The notes: generated by a model not told the origin, from the sequence alone. Counted from the first letter of the stretch, positions 52,380 through 62,036 are shown. The stretch: 64,000 nucleotides of DNA from Metabacillus halosaccharovorans (GCF_002019635.1 NZ_KV917372.1:1964280-2028279); one strand, 5' to 3'. Numbers and translations are program-made.

Positions 52380-53183
52380 TTAGACTAAATCCTTCATCTT
52401 CTCAGCAATTAGATCTGATGCTCTTCTCGGGCTTAAACGATAAAGCTTATCCATCGCTTGAGAGTCCTTACCAGCCAAAACCCGGTCCTTATCATTTTCA
52501 ATTCCATTTACAATAATTTCTGCAGCTTTACTAGGTGTTAATAATTTCGATACATCTTCTTGACTCATCTCTTTATTATCTGCATTCTCTAAACCGGAGT
52601 TTTTCATAATATTTGTACTTACTCCACCTGGAAAAACAACCGTTACCTTCACATTTGTGTCTTTAAGTTCAGCACGTAGCCCCTCTGTTAAAAGCTTTAC
52701 AGCAGCCTTTGATGCACCATAAATTGTTTGGCCAGGAACAGGTAAAAACCCTCCCATACTTGATATATTTGTAATATGTGCAATTGGTCTTTTTAAAAGA
52801 TACGGGAGAAATGTCTTTACCATAAATAGCGTCCCATAAAAATTAATATCCATTACCATTTTAATTTTTTCATATTCTAGTTCGTTGACACTCACAAATG
52901 AATGAATAATGCCCGCGTTATTAATAATTCCATCTACTTTCCCATGATAAGCAATTACTTGCTCTGGAAGTGCCTCCACAGCATCCCGCTCTGTTAAATT
53001 CACAATATGTGTAGAAAGCTTTCCATTTTTATCTCCCGATTGTTTGACAGTTTCCTCTAATGCTTCCTTACTTATATCAACAGCTGCAACACTTGCACCC
53101 TTTGACAGGAGGTTAAGAACTAACTCACGACCTATCCCGCCTCCAGCACCTGTAACGACAAGAACTTTGTCAGATACTTTCAT
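52380..53183 (-). CDS. Short-chain dehydrogenase/reductase (GH1-GH2 operon)
   Basis: The 267-residue SDR has VVTGAGGGIGRELV, Asp in VAAVDISKE, NNAGI and catalytic NISSMGG then YGASKAA. The C-terminal part (RLSPRRASDLIAEKM) is longer than in FabG-like enzymes and resembles lipid- or aglycone-acting SDRs. I chose ATG 53183 with AGAGGTGACATAAAA ahead. It lies 56 bases after GH1 and 103 bases before GH2. A dehydrogenase between two glycosidases suggests that a glycoside or released aglycone is oxidised, but the reaction is unknown. Confidence 0.87.
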   Translation of the reverse strand: MKVSDKVLVVTGAGGGIGRELVLNLLSKGASVAAVDISKEALEETVKQSGDKNGKLSTHIVNLTERDAVEALPEQVIAYHGKVDGIINNAGIIHSFVSVNELEYEKIKMVMDINFYGTLFMVKTFLPYLLKRPIAHITNISSMGGFLPVPGQTIYGASKAAVKLLTEGLRAELKDTNVKVTVVFPGGVSTNIMKNSGLENADNKEMSQEDVSKLLTPSKAAEIIVNGIENDKDRVLAGKDSQAMDKLYRLSPRRASDLIAEKMKDLV

Positions 53184-53239
53184 TTTTATGTCACCTCTAG
53201 ATAGATTCATATTATTTTAATAACTAAAGATTTAGTTAA

Positions 53240-54535
53240 TTAGAGTCCATTCTTATTAATATCTCCTAAAACTGCTAAGCTTTCTTTTGGAAGTCTGGTT
53301 TGAGTAGAACGATCAACAGCAATTAATCCGAAGGTTTGGTCATACCCCAATTGCCATTCAAAATTGTCTAGTAAAGACCAATATGTGTAACCAATTACTG
53401 GAATCCCATTTTCTAGTGATTGATACACACCACTTAGTGCACGTTTGATAAACTCAACTCTTTCCTCATCGTTGTCAGTGGAAAGGCCATTCTCTGTAAC
53501 AATAATTGGTTTTTTCCAATGTTGAGAAACGAAGTTTAATACATTTCCAAGTGCCTCTGGATAATACTCATATCCCATTTTTGTTAATCTTGTTTCTTCA
53601 CCTAGAAGAACAACTCCATTTGGTCCGTGAATTTTACGTGAATAATTCTGAACTCCTAAAAAATCATCCTCTTGAAGAAACGGTAGATATACAAGAAAAT
53701 CTTCATACTGTTCTTTTTCTACAAACTTTTCGCCTCCTGGCAAGGCTTGATGGTCATAAAGTGAAAATGTAATTCCAACTTGAATTTCCTGGTTAATCTC
53801 TTTGATTACACTTCTTGCTTTTTCATGGCATTTCATAATGATAAGTTCACCATTTTCAGTCCTTGGAGATAGAAACGATTGTACGTTTCTAGGGTCAATT
53901 CCAAATACCTCTCCCAATTCTAGAAAATAGTTTTTCATTCTATCTTCCATTCCAACATTTAGACCAACCTGAACATCTGCTTTTTTATCTTTTTTCTTTC
54001 CCTTGTCTCCATTTGAATTCATCATTCTTTTCATAATCTTGGTTATTTGTTTACCCATATTGGCTTCATTAATTGTACAGACGTAAGGAATTAAATGACC
54101 TAATTCTGAAATAACATACTGGCAATACTTCCCGAAGTATTCAATAGTTGTTTCACTTTCCCATCCACCTTCAGTAATCAACCATTTAGGTGATGAAAAA
54201 TGATGAAGTGTAACAATAGGTGTTACGTTATTTTGATGACAGAATTCAAGTACCTCTCTGTAATGTTCGATTTCTTTTTTCTCGAAATTGCCTTTGATTG
54301 GTTCGATTCGTGCCCATTCAATTGAAAATCTATAAGTGTTACATCCTGAATTTAGTAATAACTGAATATCTTCTTTATATCTGTGATAATGATCTACAGC
54401 ATCTAATGATGGCTCTTTATACATCGAGTTAGGAACATGCTCCATTGCCCAAAAATCACTATTTATATTATTACCTTCTACTTGATGTGCTGCCGTTGCA
54501 GCTCCAATCATAAAATTATCAGGAAATTTTTTCAT
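53240..54535 (-). CDS. GH1 beta-glucosidase-like enzyme
   Basis: The 431-residue GH1 barrel has the N-terminal signature FMIGAATAAHQVEG, acid/base Glu157 in CTINEAN and nucleophile Glu348 in IVTENGL. C-terminal YWSLLDNFEWQLGYDQTFGL is complete. It is slightly short for GH1 (usual 440-480). A Lys-rich insertion (about 170-187, NGDKGKKKDKK) replaces part of the loop after strand 4. It probably hydrolyses beta-glucosides or beta-galactosides without a phosphate. It is the first gene of the operon, divergent from the AraC gene. Confidence 0.93.
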   Translation of the reverse strand: MKKFPDNFMIGAATAAHQVEGNNINSDFWAMEHVPNSMYKEPSLDAVDHYHRYKEDIQLLLNSGCNTYRFSIEWARIEPIKGNFEKKEIEHYREVLEFCHQNNVTPIVTLHHFSSPKWLITEGGWESETTIEYFGKYCQYVISELGHLIPYVCTINEANMGKQITKIMKRMMNSNGDKGKKKDKKADVQVGLNVGMEDRMKNYFLELGEVFGIDPRNVQSFLSPRTENGELIIMKCHEKARSVIKEINQEIQVGITFSLYDHQALPGGEKFVEKEQYEDFLVYLPFLQEDDFLGVQNYSRKIHGPNGVVLLGEETRLTKMGYEYYPEALGNVLNFVSQHWKKPIIVTENGLSTDNDEERVEFIKRALSGVYQSLENGIPVIGYTYWSLLDNFEWQLGYDQTFGLIAVDRSTQTRLPKESLAVLGDINKNGL

Positions 54536-54748
54536 ATAAATTCATCCTTTCTTTTTTCTCCAGATTGATCTTTAATAGAACCAGCATTTAATAATTCAAG
54601 TCTTACAGCCAATTGAAAGCCTTGTCATTTTACATTAAGGTCGTTTACTACAAACAAATCATATCACTGGAAAATAAATTTTTATGGTATTTAAGTATTT
54701 TTTTTTGTACAATATCTTAAAAGAATCAATAATGAAAGGAGTCAGATC

Positions 54749-55990
54749 ATGGACTCTCCCATCGAAACAACAAAAAAAATATGCGATCTCATTTCAAAGA
54801 CGTTTGGTTTACGTGTTTTTTATATTGCTCCAAGTGGGAAGATCATACATGAATCCTCCAATAATCAATTAATTAATCCCTTATATGAAAATCAAAAACA
54901 AAACCTATTTACCCAATTAAATTTTTACGCTAGTAAGAAATACAATTTCCCTTTAATTAAGAAATCGATCTTTTCAGAAAAATACGTATTAATAAGTGTC
55001 TTCAATAACCATGATTTTGTTGGTACAGTATTAATTGGTCCTTCACTTTCCTATCCGTTATCAGAAGATAGAGTAAATGGAATAATCAATGATTCCCGAG
55101 CATTTTTTTTACGTGAAAAAGTTGTCCAATATTATAAGTCTGTTCCAATTATTAAACACGACAAACTATTAAACATCAGCACTATGGCCTTTCTTATGCT
55201 TAATCAAGTATTACTTTCTACAGATACTGTGTGGGAGAAAAATGGAGAAGTAACGGAGCCTAATGAAAAAATAGGAAAAGTGGACATAGTTGTTTCTGAG
55301 AATTTACAATCAAGTACTTCTCATGAAAGATTATTTGAAAAGAAAATGTTAGAAATCATTAAGGAAGGAAGAGTGGAGGAGTTAAAAAATCTTCCAAATA
55401 TAAAAGAAGAAGAAGTTGCAAGTCTTTTATCAAAAAACAGTTTTATCCGTTCTAATAAAAACCATATTATAACGCTTATTACTTTAGTATCCAGAGCTTC
55501 TATAGAAGGCGGGTTGCATGATGAAATAGCCTTTAGTTTACATGACCGTTTTATCCAACAGGTAGAAGAAGTCAATACAATAGATGAAACTAGAGAATTA
55601 GCAAAAGAGGTTCTCTATACATTTGCGGTAAAAGTGCAACAGGCAAAAAATGAACGCTATTCAAAAACGATAACCACCTGCAAGGATTATATTTACAAGC
55701 ATATATATGACGACATAAGCCACAATGATATAGCCAATAAAGCAGAGCTTAGCCCCAAGTATCTATCCGTGTTGTTTAAAAAAGAAGTTGGAATAACAGT
55801 TAGTGAATATATCCAGCAAACAAAAATTGAAGAGGCAAAGAAGTTACTTATTCATAGTAAAACACCAATTTCTGTAATATGTACAATGTTAAATTTCAAT
55901 GATCAAAGTTATTTTACTAAAGTCTTTAAAAAAGTGACTGGTGTTACTCCGAAATCTTATAGAGAAAGACATCATCTAATGGAAAAATAA
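54749..55990 (+). CDS. AraC-family regulator of the glycoside genes
   Basis: The 413-residue protein has an N-terminal sensor domain with a PocR- or PAS-like start (KKICDLISKTFGLRVFYIAP) and a helical middle like that of YesN-type regulators. Two helix-turn-helices (HNDIANKAELSPKYLSVLFKK and ISVICTMLNFNDQSYFTKVFKK, each given in part) form the C-terminal AraC domain, which ends GVTPKSYRERH. It has no receiver domain. AAAGGAGTCAGATC precedes the ATG. It is divergent from GH1 and probably activates the GH1-SDR-GH2 operon in response to a sugar. Confidence 0.9.
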   Translation: MDSPIETTKKICDLISKTFGLRVFYIAPSGKIIHESSNNQLINPLYENQKQNLFTQLNFYASKKYNFPLIKKSIFSEKYVLISVFNNHDFVGTVLIGPSLSYPLSEDRVNGIINDSRAFFLREKVVQYYKSVPIIKHDKLLNISTMAFLMLNQVLLSTDTVWEKNGEVTEPNEKIGKVDIVVSENLQSSTSHERLFEKKMLEIIKEGRVEELKNLPNIKEEEVASLLSKNSFIRSNKNHIITLITLVSRASIEGGLHDEIAFSLHDRFIQQVEEVNTIDETRELAKEVLYTFAVKVQQAKNERYSKTITTCKDYIYKHIYDDISHNDIANKAELSPKYLSVLFKKEVGITVSEYIQQTKIEEAKKLLIHSKTPISVICTMLNFNDQSYFTKVFKKVTGVTPKSYRERHHLMEK

Positions 55991-56122
55991 ACGATGTAAC
56001 TCCTCTACTTCCCTATAGTTAAGGTACCTCCAATTGGGTAGAGATCTTTTTAAAAAGATTCTGCCCTTCATGCACTTCTATGAAAAAAGGATCACGTTCT
56101 GTTCCTGTAACAAAGAAACCCT

Positions 56123-56936
56123 TCATTTAATCATATTCAACTCTTTTCCTACTAAATTAAATGTCTCCAGCAAATAATTAATTTCATTCTTACAATGTTC
56201 TGTAGTGACTGTTAACCGAATACAACTTTCACCAAATGCTTCAGTTGGTGGACGGATAGCAGGTGCAAATATTCCTTTTTCCTGCAGCTTTTTTGCAAAT
56301 ATTGCAGTCTTTTTGCGTATCGCCAACAATAACTGGAATAATGGGTGTATCAGCTCCCTTTACTAAAAAGCCCATTTCTTTAACATTCTTAATTTGTAAG
56401 ACATGTGATATAAGCTGTTGGCGCTTTTCTTTGCTTTGCTCAATAATTCCCAAGGCGGTATAAGCAGCCGCACAATTGGCAGGTGGTATCGCTGTTTGAA
56501 AAATCAACGTTCGGGCGTAATTGACAAGAAAATAAATTAAAGTTTATGACCAACGACAAAACCTCCTTCTGATCCAATTTCTTTGCTTAATGTTCCAATG
56601 ACCACATCAGGCATTCCCCCGAAATACTCGCTTGTCCCCCTGCCGTTATCGCCTAAAACTCCTGTACCATATGCATCTTCAACAATCACACAGGCTTGAT
56701 AGCTTTTTGCAAGTGCCATGATTTTATCCAAAGGTACAATCGTACCGTCCTGAATACTCCATCTGTTACAATAAATCAACGCTTGTAAGATGCTGTCTCT
56801 TTCAACTTTTCTTCAAGATTATCCAGAACGACATGTTTATAGATAACGGTGTCAGCTTTTGATAGGCGGCAGCCATCAATAATACTGGAATGATTTAATT
56901 GGTCGCTTATAAGGACGTCCCCTTTTAGAAATCATT
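56123..56936 (-). pseudogene. bioF: Decayed bioF (8-amino-7-oxononanoate synthase-like)
   Basis: Read on the minus strand, successive frames give pieces of one AONS/KBL-type PLP enzyme: [20 protein letters not shown], then FIVTDGVF, then VEDAYGTGVLGDNGRGTSEYFG with the PLP Lys in GTLSKEIGSEGG, and IRPPTEAFGESCIRLTVT at the C-terminus. The pieces are joined by at least one stop (about 56788) and three frame changes (about 56752, 56535 and 56320). About the first 100 residues are missing: the homology begins at about 56930, directly against the end of the GNAT gene. It cannot make an active enzyme. No other biotin genes are in the window. Confidence 0.85.
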
Positions 56937-57502
56937 TTATTAAAACAAAAATCAATCCATTCGGTATCTACAATACTGTAAAATATATTGTCGTGAATAG
57001 TCCCATCTGCCTTAATTCTATGTTTACGAAATATTCCTTCTTCTACTGCACCTATTCGTTCAACTCCTTTTTGAGAGCGTACATTTTCTCCACTAATCGA
57101 AAATTGAACACGTAGTACCTTCAGTTCTTCAAAACAATATTGAAGTAATAAAAATTTACATTCTGTGTTCACCTTTGATCTCCAAACTGATGGAGAAAGC
57201 CAAGTCCATCCTATTTCAACATTTCTATTTGCTGTATCTATGTCACCAATACGAGTTGTCCCTATTACTTCACCTGACAATTTATCCTTTATTATAAAAG
57301 GTAATTGCTTGCCTTCATTTTTGCTTTGTACAGCTATCGATAAAATTTGTTCTACATCTTCAAATGTGTTAACTTCCCTCCAAGTATATTTCCATACATC
57401 AGGGCTTTTTATAGCTTCATATACTTGTTCCTTATATTTCATCTCAAGAGGAACAAGAGTAATTGTATTTCCTTCTAATATTAAATTTGTATCAATTTTC
57501 AT
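56876..57502 (-). CDS. GNAT acetyltransferase (RimJ/RimL-like) with foreign C-terminal tail
   Basis: The 208-residue protein has the RimL-type GNAT fold: an N-terminal strand [32 protein letters not shown], a core [20 protein letters not shown], and [27 protein letters not shown]. Family members end soon after that last segment. Here about 20 more residues (ending [15 protein letters not shown]) come from out-of-frame bioF sequence, so a deletion has fused the two genes. The catalytic fold is otherwise complete and could still work. AAAGGAGATAAATTACA precedes the ATG. Confidence 0.88.
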   Translation of the reverse strand: MKIDTNLILEGNTITLVPLEMKYKEQVYEAIKSPDVWKYTWREVNTFEDVEQILSIAVQSKNEGKQLPFIIKDKLSGEVIGTTRIGDIDTANRNVEIGWTWLSPSVWRSKVNTECKFLLLQYCFEELKVLRVQFSISGENVRSQKGVERIGAVEEGIFRKHRIKADGTIHDNIFYSIVDTEWIDFCFNKMISKRGRPYKRPIKSFQYY

Positions 57503-57652
57503 TGTAATTTATCTCCTTTAACGTATTAAATAGACTTTCTTTTATAATACATCAATAAAAAAACTTGAAGTCAAAAGAGATAAATTCCTGTTAAGCTAAT
57601 CTGCTCCGTTACTTGAATAAGAAAAAACAATCCTACTTTCGGAAAAGCGACT

Positions 57653-57814
57653 TTAACTATTTCTTGTGGAGTCATTTTCAACATTCGTTTTTTTTGTACC
57701 TTTACTTATATAAGGTTTTGCACTCTTTTTTTTGTTTGCACTAGCTTGCCAACGATTCCAACCCTTCTTGTCTGTTCCTCTCCCTGTTCCACCTTTTCCT
57801 TTAGCTTTACTCAT
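57653..57814 (-). CDS. DUF3934 small basic protein
   Basis: The 53-residue frame reads MSKAKGKGGTGRGTDKKGW, then NRWQASANKKKSAKPY and a polar tail. This is the DUF3934 family of very small, basic, Gly/Lys-rich Bacillus proteins of unknown role. GGGGTGATATT precedes the ATG. Confidence 0.85.
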   Translation of the reverse strand: MSKAKGKGGTGRGTDKKGWNRWQASANKKKSAKPYISKGTKKTNVENDSTRNS

Positions 57815-58007
57815 AATATCACCCCATTATTATTCCAGGTTAAATTACCTATCAGGTTAGTTTTAGTATTTTACTCGGTTATTAACCAAGCATATTTCAT
57901 TAAATAAACATCCTTCTAGTCACCTATACTATTGTGTATCTTTTTAAGATATCCTGCATTCTTCACAATCTTTAAGTTGATGATCAACAATATGGCCATT
58001 TAAATGA

Positions 58008-58041
58008 AAAAGAGCGACATCCTTATTCAAGAATGGCGCTT
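58008..58041 (-). terminator. Terminator of MazG-like gene
   Basis: AAGCGCCAT on the minus strand pairs with ATGTCGCTT, followed by TTTTTCATTT. Confidence 0.75.
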
Positions 58042-58063
58042 AGATTGCTGAATAAGGTTTAGT

Positions 58064-58384
58064 CTAATCATTAGAATAACGTTTTGACAGTTTCTTTTTA
58101 TGTGAGTGAAACACTTCTTCTAAAGGGATATTGTACTTGTTTGCAATTACAATTAAATTACCTAATACATCTCCTAATTCTTCAGTTAACTCTTGTTTAT
58201 TTTCCTCATAAGATCCCTTAACTTCATCAGGCCTATCCCTACCTATCTCAAGGGCTCTTATAGCTCGTGCAACTTCGCCAGTTTCTTCTGCTAAAAAGCC
58301 AATACGAATAAAAATGTCTAACTCTGACCAGCCCCTATTTTCATAATAATCTTTTACCCATTGTTGAAACTCAATGACATTCAT
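58064..58384 (-). CDS. MazG-like nucleotide pyrophosphohydrolase
   Basis: The 106-residue all-alpha NTP-PPase has the metal-binding motifs EETGEVARAIRA and ELTEELGDVLGNL. Single-domain MazG proteins form dimers or tetramers and hydrolyse non-canonical nucleoside triphosphates. I chose ATG 58384, preceded by TTGGAGGTTAGGTGA. It is divergent from the LOG-family gene. Confidence 0.9.
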   Translation of the reverse strand: MNVIEFQQWVKDYYENRGWSELDIFIRIGFLAEETGEVARAIRALEIGRDRPDEVKGSYEENKQELTEELGDVLGNLIVIANKYNIPLEEVFHSHKKKLSKRYSND

Positions 58385-58438
58385 TTCACCTAACCTCCAA
58401 TTCAATACTCTAAGTTTAACAAAAAAATGAAAGTTTTA

Positions 58439-58444
58439 TATAAT
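58439..58444 (+). promoter_or_regulatory. -10 element of LOG gene
   Basis: TATAAT, with a weak TTTAAC -35 at 58415-58420 and 18 bases between. Confidence 0.5.
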
Positions 58445-58477
58445 ATTTAATGGTGATCATTTAGGAGGGGATATATA

Positions 58478-59059
58478 TTGAAAAAGTTAGCCGTATTTTG
58501 TGGATCAAGTAAAGGAGCTTCGGATGTCTATATAGAAGGTGCAAAAAAACTTGGTAAAGAACTAGCTAAACGAAATATTGCACTTGTTTATGGTGGAGCA
58601 AGTGTTGGAATTATGGGCGCTGTTGCAGATTCAGTTTTAGAAGAAGGAGGATATGTAATTGGTATTATGCCAAGTTTTCTCGATAATAGAGAGATAGCTC
58701 ATAAAAACTTGTCAGAGTTGATCATTGTAGATTCTATGCATGAGAGAAAAGCGAAAATGGCAGATCTGGCAGATGGATTTATCGTTTTGCCTGGTGGACC
58801 CGGAACTTTAGAAGAGTTCTTTGAGATTTTTACGTGGGCTCAATTAGGACTTCATCAAAAACCATGTGGTCTCTTAAATGTTAATCACTATTATGATCCT
58901 CTTATCTCATTATTTAATCATATGTCAGAGGAACAGTTTTTACATGAAAAGTACCTTAATATGGCATTAGTTGATAGTGAACCAAAAGGCATACTTGATA
59001 GATTTAATACATATGAACCACCATCCGTAAAAACTTATATTACTCAAAAACAGATCTGA
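58478..59059 (+). CDS. LOG-family (TIGR00730) nucleotide phosphoribohydrolase, YvdD-like
   Basis: The 193-residue Rossmann protein has YGGASVGIMGAVADSVL and the LOG signature PGGPGTLEEFFEIFTWAQLG, with catalytic Arg and Glu in these segments (HERKAKMADLADG before). LOG enzymes release the base from (cytokinin) nucleoside 5'-monophosphates. In Bacillus (YvdD) the physiological role is unclear. The start is TTG, supported by AGGAGGGGATATATA. Its promoter region is shared with the divergent MazG gene. Confidence 0.94.
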   Translation: MKKLAVFCGSSKGASDVYIEGAKKLGKELAKRNIALVYGGASVGIMGAVADSVLEEGGYVIGIMPSFLDNREIAHKNLSELIIVDSMHERKAKMADLADGFIVLPGGPGTLEEFFEIFTWAQLGLHQKPCGLLNVNHYYDPLISLFNHMSEEQFLHEKYLNMALVDSEPKGILDRFNTYEPPSVKTYITQKQI

Positions 59060-59573
59060 TAGTATAAAAACAGACCCAGTTATTACACTTGGTCTGTTTT
59101 TCCCTACCAACAAAAGACTATTTAATTTACAGTAAAAACTAGTACATCATTTAACACACTAAAACACTTAGAACTTATATATAGTTTTATTTTGATTGTT
59201 GCATATATTGGGTTATAGCCCGTTATCTTAAATAAAATTCCTCACAATTAATCCAGCATAAATATTCTATTTACTTATAATGGTTATTTCACAATCTGGC
59301 CCGTTTGCGGAAGAAAGAGATATGAATAGTGTCTAGTGCTTCAATCCGCAACAAGTGTTTATAACACTTATCGTTTGTTCCTGATCTAATAAAAAAATGC
59401 CTCATCTCCAGGTTATCAGGCGTTTTAACTACTCAGATATAGTTAGATTAATAGATATTATACGCACAAATTATTTGAAACTTGTACACCTGTTGTATAA
59501 GAAACTTAAGTAAACACCAAAATGTTTTTATGCTATTCACACTGGGAATAAATCTTACAAAGGAGATGAAAGT
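59060..59573. other. Intergenic stretch with terminators only
   Basis: No gene is visible. The LOG terminator is at 59066-59101. A weaker hairpin (AAAACGCCT/AGGCATTTTTTT on the minus strand) is at about 59391-59427 without a clear parent gene. Confidence 0.5.
59066..59101 (+). terminator. LOG gene terminator
   Basis: AAAAACAGACC-CA and TGGTCTGTTTTT form a stem of about 11 bp with a T-run. Confidence 0.85.
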
Positions 59574-59852
59574 GTGAGACAATTTAAAGTGGATAATGAG
59601 CCTAATTACATTGACGTACAAATTGGTCAGCATGAAATTACTATTAATGAACGTTATGAATTCTTTTATAACCTTAATGATATTTTTATAGCCCTCTGTT
59701 TTTTAATTGGTAGTGTGCTCTTTCTTTGGAAACCATTAGAAACATATGCTATTTGGATGTTTATCGTGGGAAGTGCACTATTCTTAATAAGACCTATGAT
59801 TCAATTTATCAGGCGATTCCATCTGAAAAAAGTTCGTAGTCCTGAATCATAG
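59574..59852 (+). CDS. YrhK-domain membrane protein
   Basis: The 92-residue protein starts with GTG (AAAGGAGATGAAA ahead). A polar N-terminus (YIDVQIGQHEITINERYEFFYNLND, given in parts) leads into two hydrophobic helices (about 36-55 and 58-76) and a basic C-terminus (RRFHLKKVR). This matches the YrhK-like family of small membrane proteins with unknown function. It stands alone and faces the 5'-nucleotidase gene across a shared terminator. Confidence 0.82.
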   Translation: MRQFKVDNEPNYIDVQIGQHEITINERYEFFYNLNDIFIALCFLIGSVLFLWKPLETYAIWMFIVGSALFLIRPMIQFIRRFHLKKVRSPES

Positions 59853-59888
59853 CTATAAGACTCTATAAAAATACTCTTTTTAGAAGAC

Positions 59889-59925
59889 GAAGAAACCCTA
59901 ATATACCAAGGTTTCTTCTCTTTTA
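59889..59925. terminator. Shared terminator of yrhK-like and 5'-nucleotidase genes
   Basis: GAAGAAACC and GGTTTCTTC form a 9-bp stem with a T-rich tail on the plus strand. Confidence 0.75.
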
Positions 59926-59943
59926 TCGTATTTTTATAGAATT

Positions 59944-61509
59944 CTATTTTGTAGTTCTTTGCGCCTTTATAAACTCAGCAAATGCCTCCACATCTAATGG
60001 CCCTTCTCCTATCGCTGTTCCTTCTTCAAACAACGTAAATCCATCTCCACCAGAGGACAAGTAATTAGTTATAGCGACAGTATAAGTTTTATCAGATTCA
60101 ATAATTTTTCCGTTTGTTTCTTTCAACGATTTTATTCTATCTCCAATTGCTGCCTGATTGTCATACGTATAAGAAAAACCCGAGATTTGTAATATATTTT
60201 CCTTTTCATTAACTCTCCATTGCTGTTCAAGAGCTTTTTTTATTTGATCTCCAGTTAAGGCGGTGGTTACGAGTTTGTGTCCAAAAGGTAATATGGTTAG
60301 GAGATCTTTCATTCTTACAGCCCCTTTGTTAAGGCTCGCCCTCACCCCTCCTTGATGAACAAAAGCAAAGTCTGTGTTCATAATTGCTTTGTATGAATCT
60401 GCGATCATGTTTCCTAATGGAGAAAATCCATCTTTGTTTTTCTTTTTTGAGAACTCATCAGGTATTGTGCCAACAACTTGATTTACATAGGTATCTGTTT
60501 TTTCCTTGTATTTATGAATAAGTTCGATTGCATCCGCGTCTGGATTGACTAGTTCGTGATCAGTAAGAATTATTTCTGCTTTTTTATGAATGATGTTTTT
60601 TGATTTTTTATCGATACCTATTTTGACCTGTGAGAATGCTTTTCCATATGAGTAGGCTTGCACAATCAGCTTATTGTCTACAACTGTATTTGTGTATTGA
60701 TGGTTATGTGCCCCAAAAAGAATATCTACTTCGTCGTCAATATCAGGAGCCATTTTAACAAAGTCCTCATCCGGTTGGGTACCATCAAGATTTGACTTGG
60801 AAGATATATGACCAAGAACAACGATCGACTTAACTCCTTGTTTTTTCAACTCATCAGCTGCTTTATTGATTGCTGTTACTTCGTCGGTAATTTTTATCGA
60901 ATCACGATGTTCAGGGAGAATATATAAATTTGTATCGGTTGTGACAACACCAATAAAGCCAATATTAATCCCGTCAATTTCTTTAATCAAATATGGTGGA
61001 AACACATGACTATTTGTTTTTTTATCGATGATATTAGCAGATATATAGGGGGTTTTTGATCCTTGGAAGTAGCCAGTGATTGGATGAAAGCCTCCAAATA
61101 GAAGTCGTTTCATTTCATCGACCCCCTCATCTAGCTCATGGTTCCCTATTGTTCCTACATCAAACTGTAGGAGATCTAAATACTCCATTGTTGGTTCATC
61201 TTGAAGAAGAGAGGAGATAGGAGGACTGCCCCCAACCATATCACCAGCATGAATAAGAAGAGTATGTTCATGTTGTTGGCGATATTTGTTTAGATAAGCA
61301 GCCAAATAGTCTGCGCCTCCAACCTTTTTTCCATTGAATTGATCATATGTATCAAGGTGACCATGTAAATCATTCACACTTAATAACTGCACTTGAAGCA
61401 AATCACTTGAATCATGATTGATCGAAGTAGCAGCATAAACAGAACCACCTACAATAAATAAGGCAAACAATAAAAGAAGTAACACTTTCTTCACGTGCAA
61501 TAAATACAT
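59944..61509 (-). CDS. Secreted 5'-nucleotidase / 2',3'-cyclic phosphodiesterase family
   Basis: The 521-residue protein has an N-terminal signal sequence (KKVLLLLLFALFIVGGSVYA). A metallophosphatase domain follows with SVNDLHGHLD, IHAGDMVGG, TIGNHELDEG, LGHISS and GAHNHQYT binding two metals. From about residue 340 there is the 5'-nucleotidase C-terminal domain with NMIADSY, FVHQGGVRASL and YLSSGGDGFTLF. It acts outside the cell to release phosphate or nucleosides. No anchor motif is visible. GAAAGGGGGAACCGATTC precedes ATG 61509. I see no clear PhoP box. Confidence 0.93.
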   Translation of the reverse strand: MYLLHVKKVLLLLLFALFIVGGSVYAATSINHDSSDLLQVQLLSVNDLHGHLDTYDQFNGKKVGGADYLAAYLNKYRQQHEHTLLIHAGDMVGGSPPISSLLQDEPTMEYLDLLQFDVGTIGNHELDEGVDEMKRLLFGGFHPITGYFQGSKTPYISANIIDKKTNSHVFPPYLIKEIDGINIGFIGVVTTDTNLYILPEHRDSIKITDEVTAINKAADELKKQGVKSIVVLGHISSKSNLDGTQPDEDFVKMAPDIDDEVDILFGAHNHQYTNTVVDNKLIVQAYSYGKAFSQVKIGIDKKSKNIIHKKAEIILTDHELVNPDADAIELIHKYKEKTDTYVNQVVGTIPDEFSKKKNKDGFSPLGNMIADSYKAIMNTDFAFVHQGGVRASLNKGAVRMKDLLTILPFGHKLVTTALTGDQIKKALEQQWRVNEKENILQISGFSYTYDNQAAIGDRIKSLKETNGKIIESDKTYTVAITNYLSSGGDGFTLFEEGTAIGEGPLDVEAFAEFIKAQRTTK

Positions 61510-61691
61510 GAATCGGTTCCCCCTTTCGAATACTTCAATCGTAGCATTCGTCTGTTAATCCAATCTTAAAGGACAGTAAAGTTTTATTAAGGTTTTGAAA
61601 ATGATGTTAATTTAGGATGTATGGAATTACTTTGCTTGGAAAAATAAGATAGGGGCGAAAAGTGAGGATTAACATTTTCTTTATAAAGCAC

Positions 61692-61731
61692 AAAAAAGGT
61701 CAATACTCTGATTGCTCAAAGTATTGACCTT
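61692..61731 (-). terminator. Terminator of rRNA-tRNA operon
   Basis: AAGGTCAATACT and AGTATTGACCTT form a perfect 12-bp stem, followed by TTTTTTG on the minus strand. It lies just after the last tRNA. Confidence 0.9.
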
Positions 61732-61753
61732 AACGGTTTATTTCATTTTTAGA

Positions 61754-61835
61754 TACCAGTGGTCGGGGTCGAACCGACACTCCCGAAGGAACACGATTTT
61801 GAGTCGTGCGCGTCTGCCAATTCCGCCACACTGGC
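61754..61835 (-). tRNA. trnD-Leu2: tRNA-Leu (anticodon CAA)
   Basis: It has a long variable arm, a CTCAAAA anticodon loop and GGTTCGACC in the T arm. The 3' CCA is not encoded. Confidence 0.95.
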
Positions 61836-61852
61836 AAAGGATTAAGTACAAA

Positions 61853-61941
61853 TGGTGCCGAGGACCGGAATCGAACCGGTACGGTAGTCACCTACCGCAG
61901 GATTTTAAGTCCTGTGCGTCTGCCAGTTCCGCCACCCCGGC
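61853..61941 (-). tRNA. trnD-Leu1: tRNA-Leu (anticodon TAA)
   Basis: It has a long variable arm, a CTTAAAA anticodon loop and an encoded CCA. Confidence 0.96.
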
Positions 61942-61954
61942 AAGGGTGTTAAAA

Positions 61955-62028
<74 letters not shown>

Positions 62029-62036
62029 ATTTTAAA

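Noticed and set aside
61510..61690. PhoP box upstream of the 5'-nucleotidase gene
   Set aside because: A single TTAACA is seen without the spaced repeats that PhoP needs.
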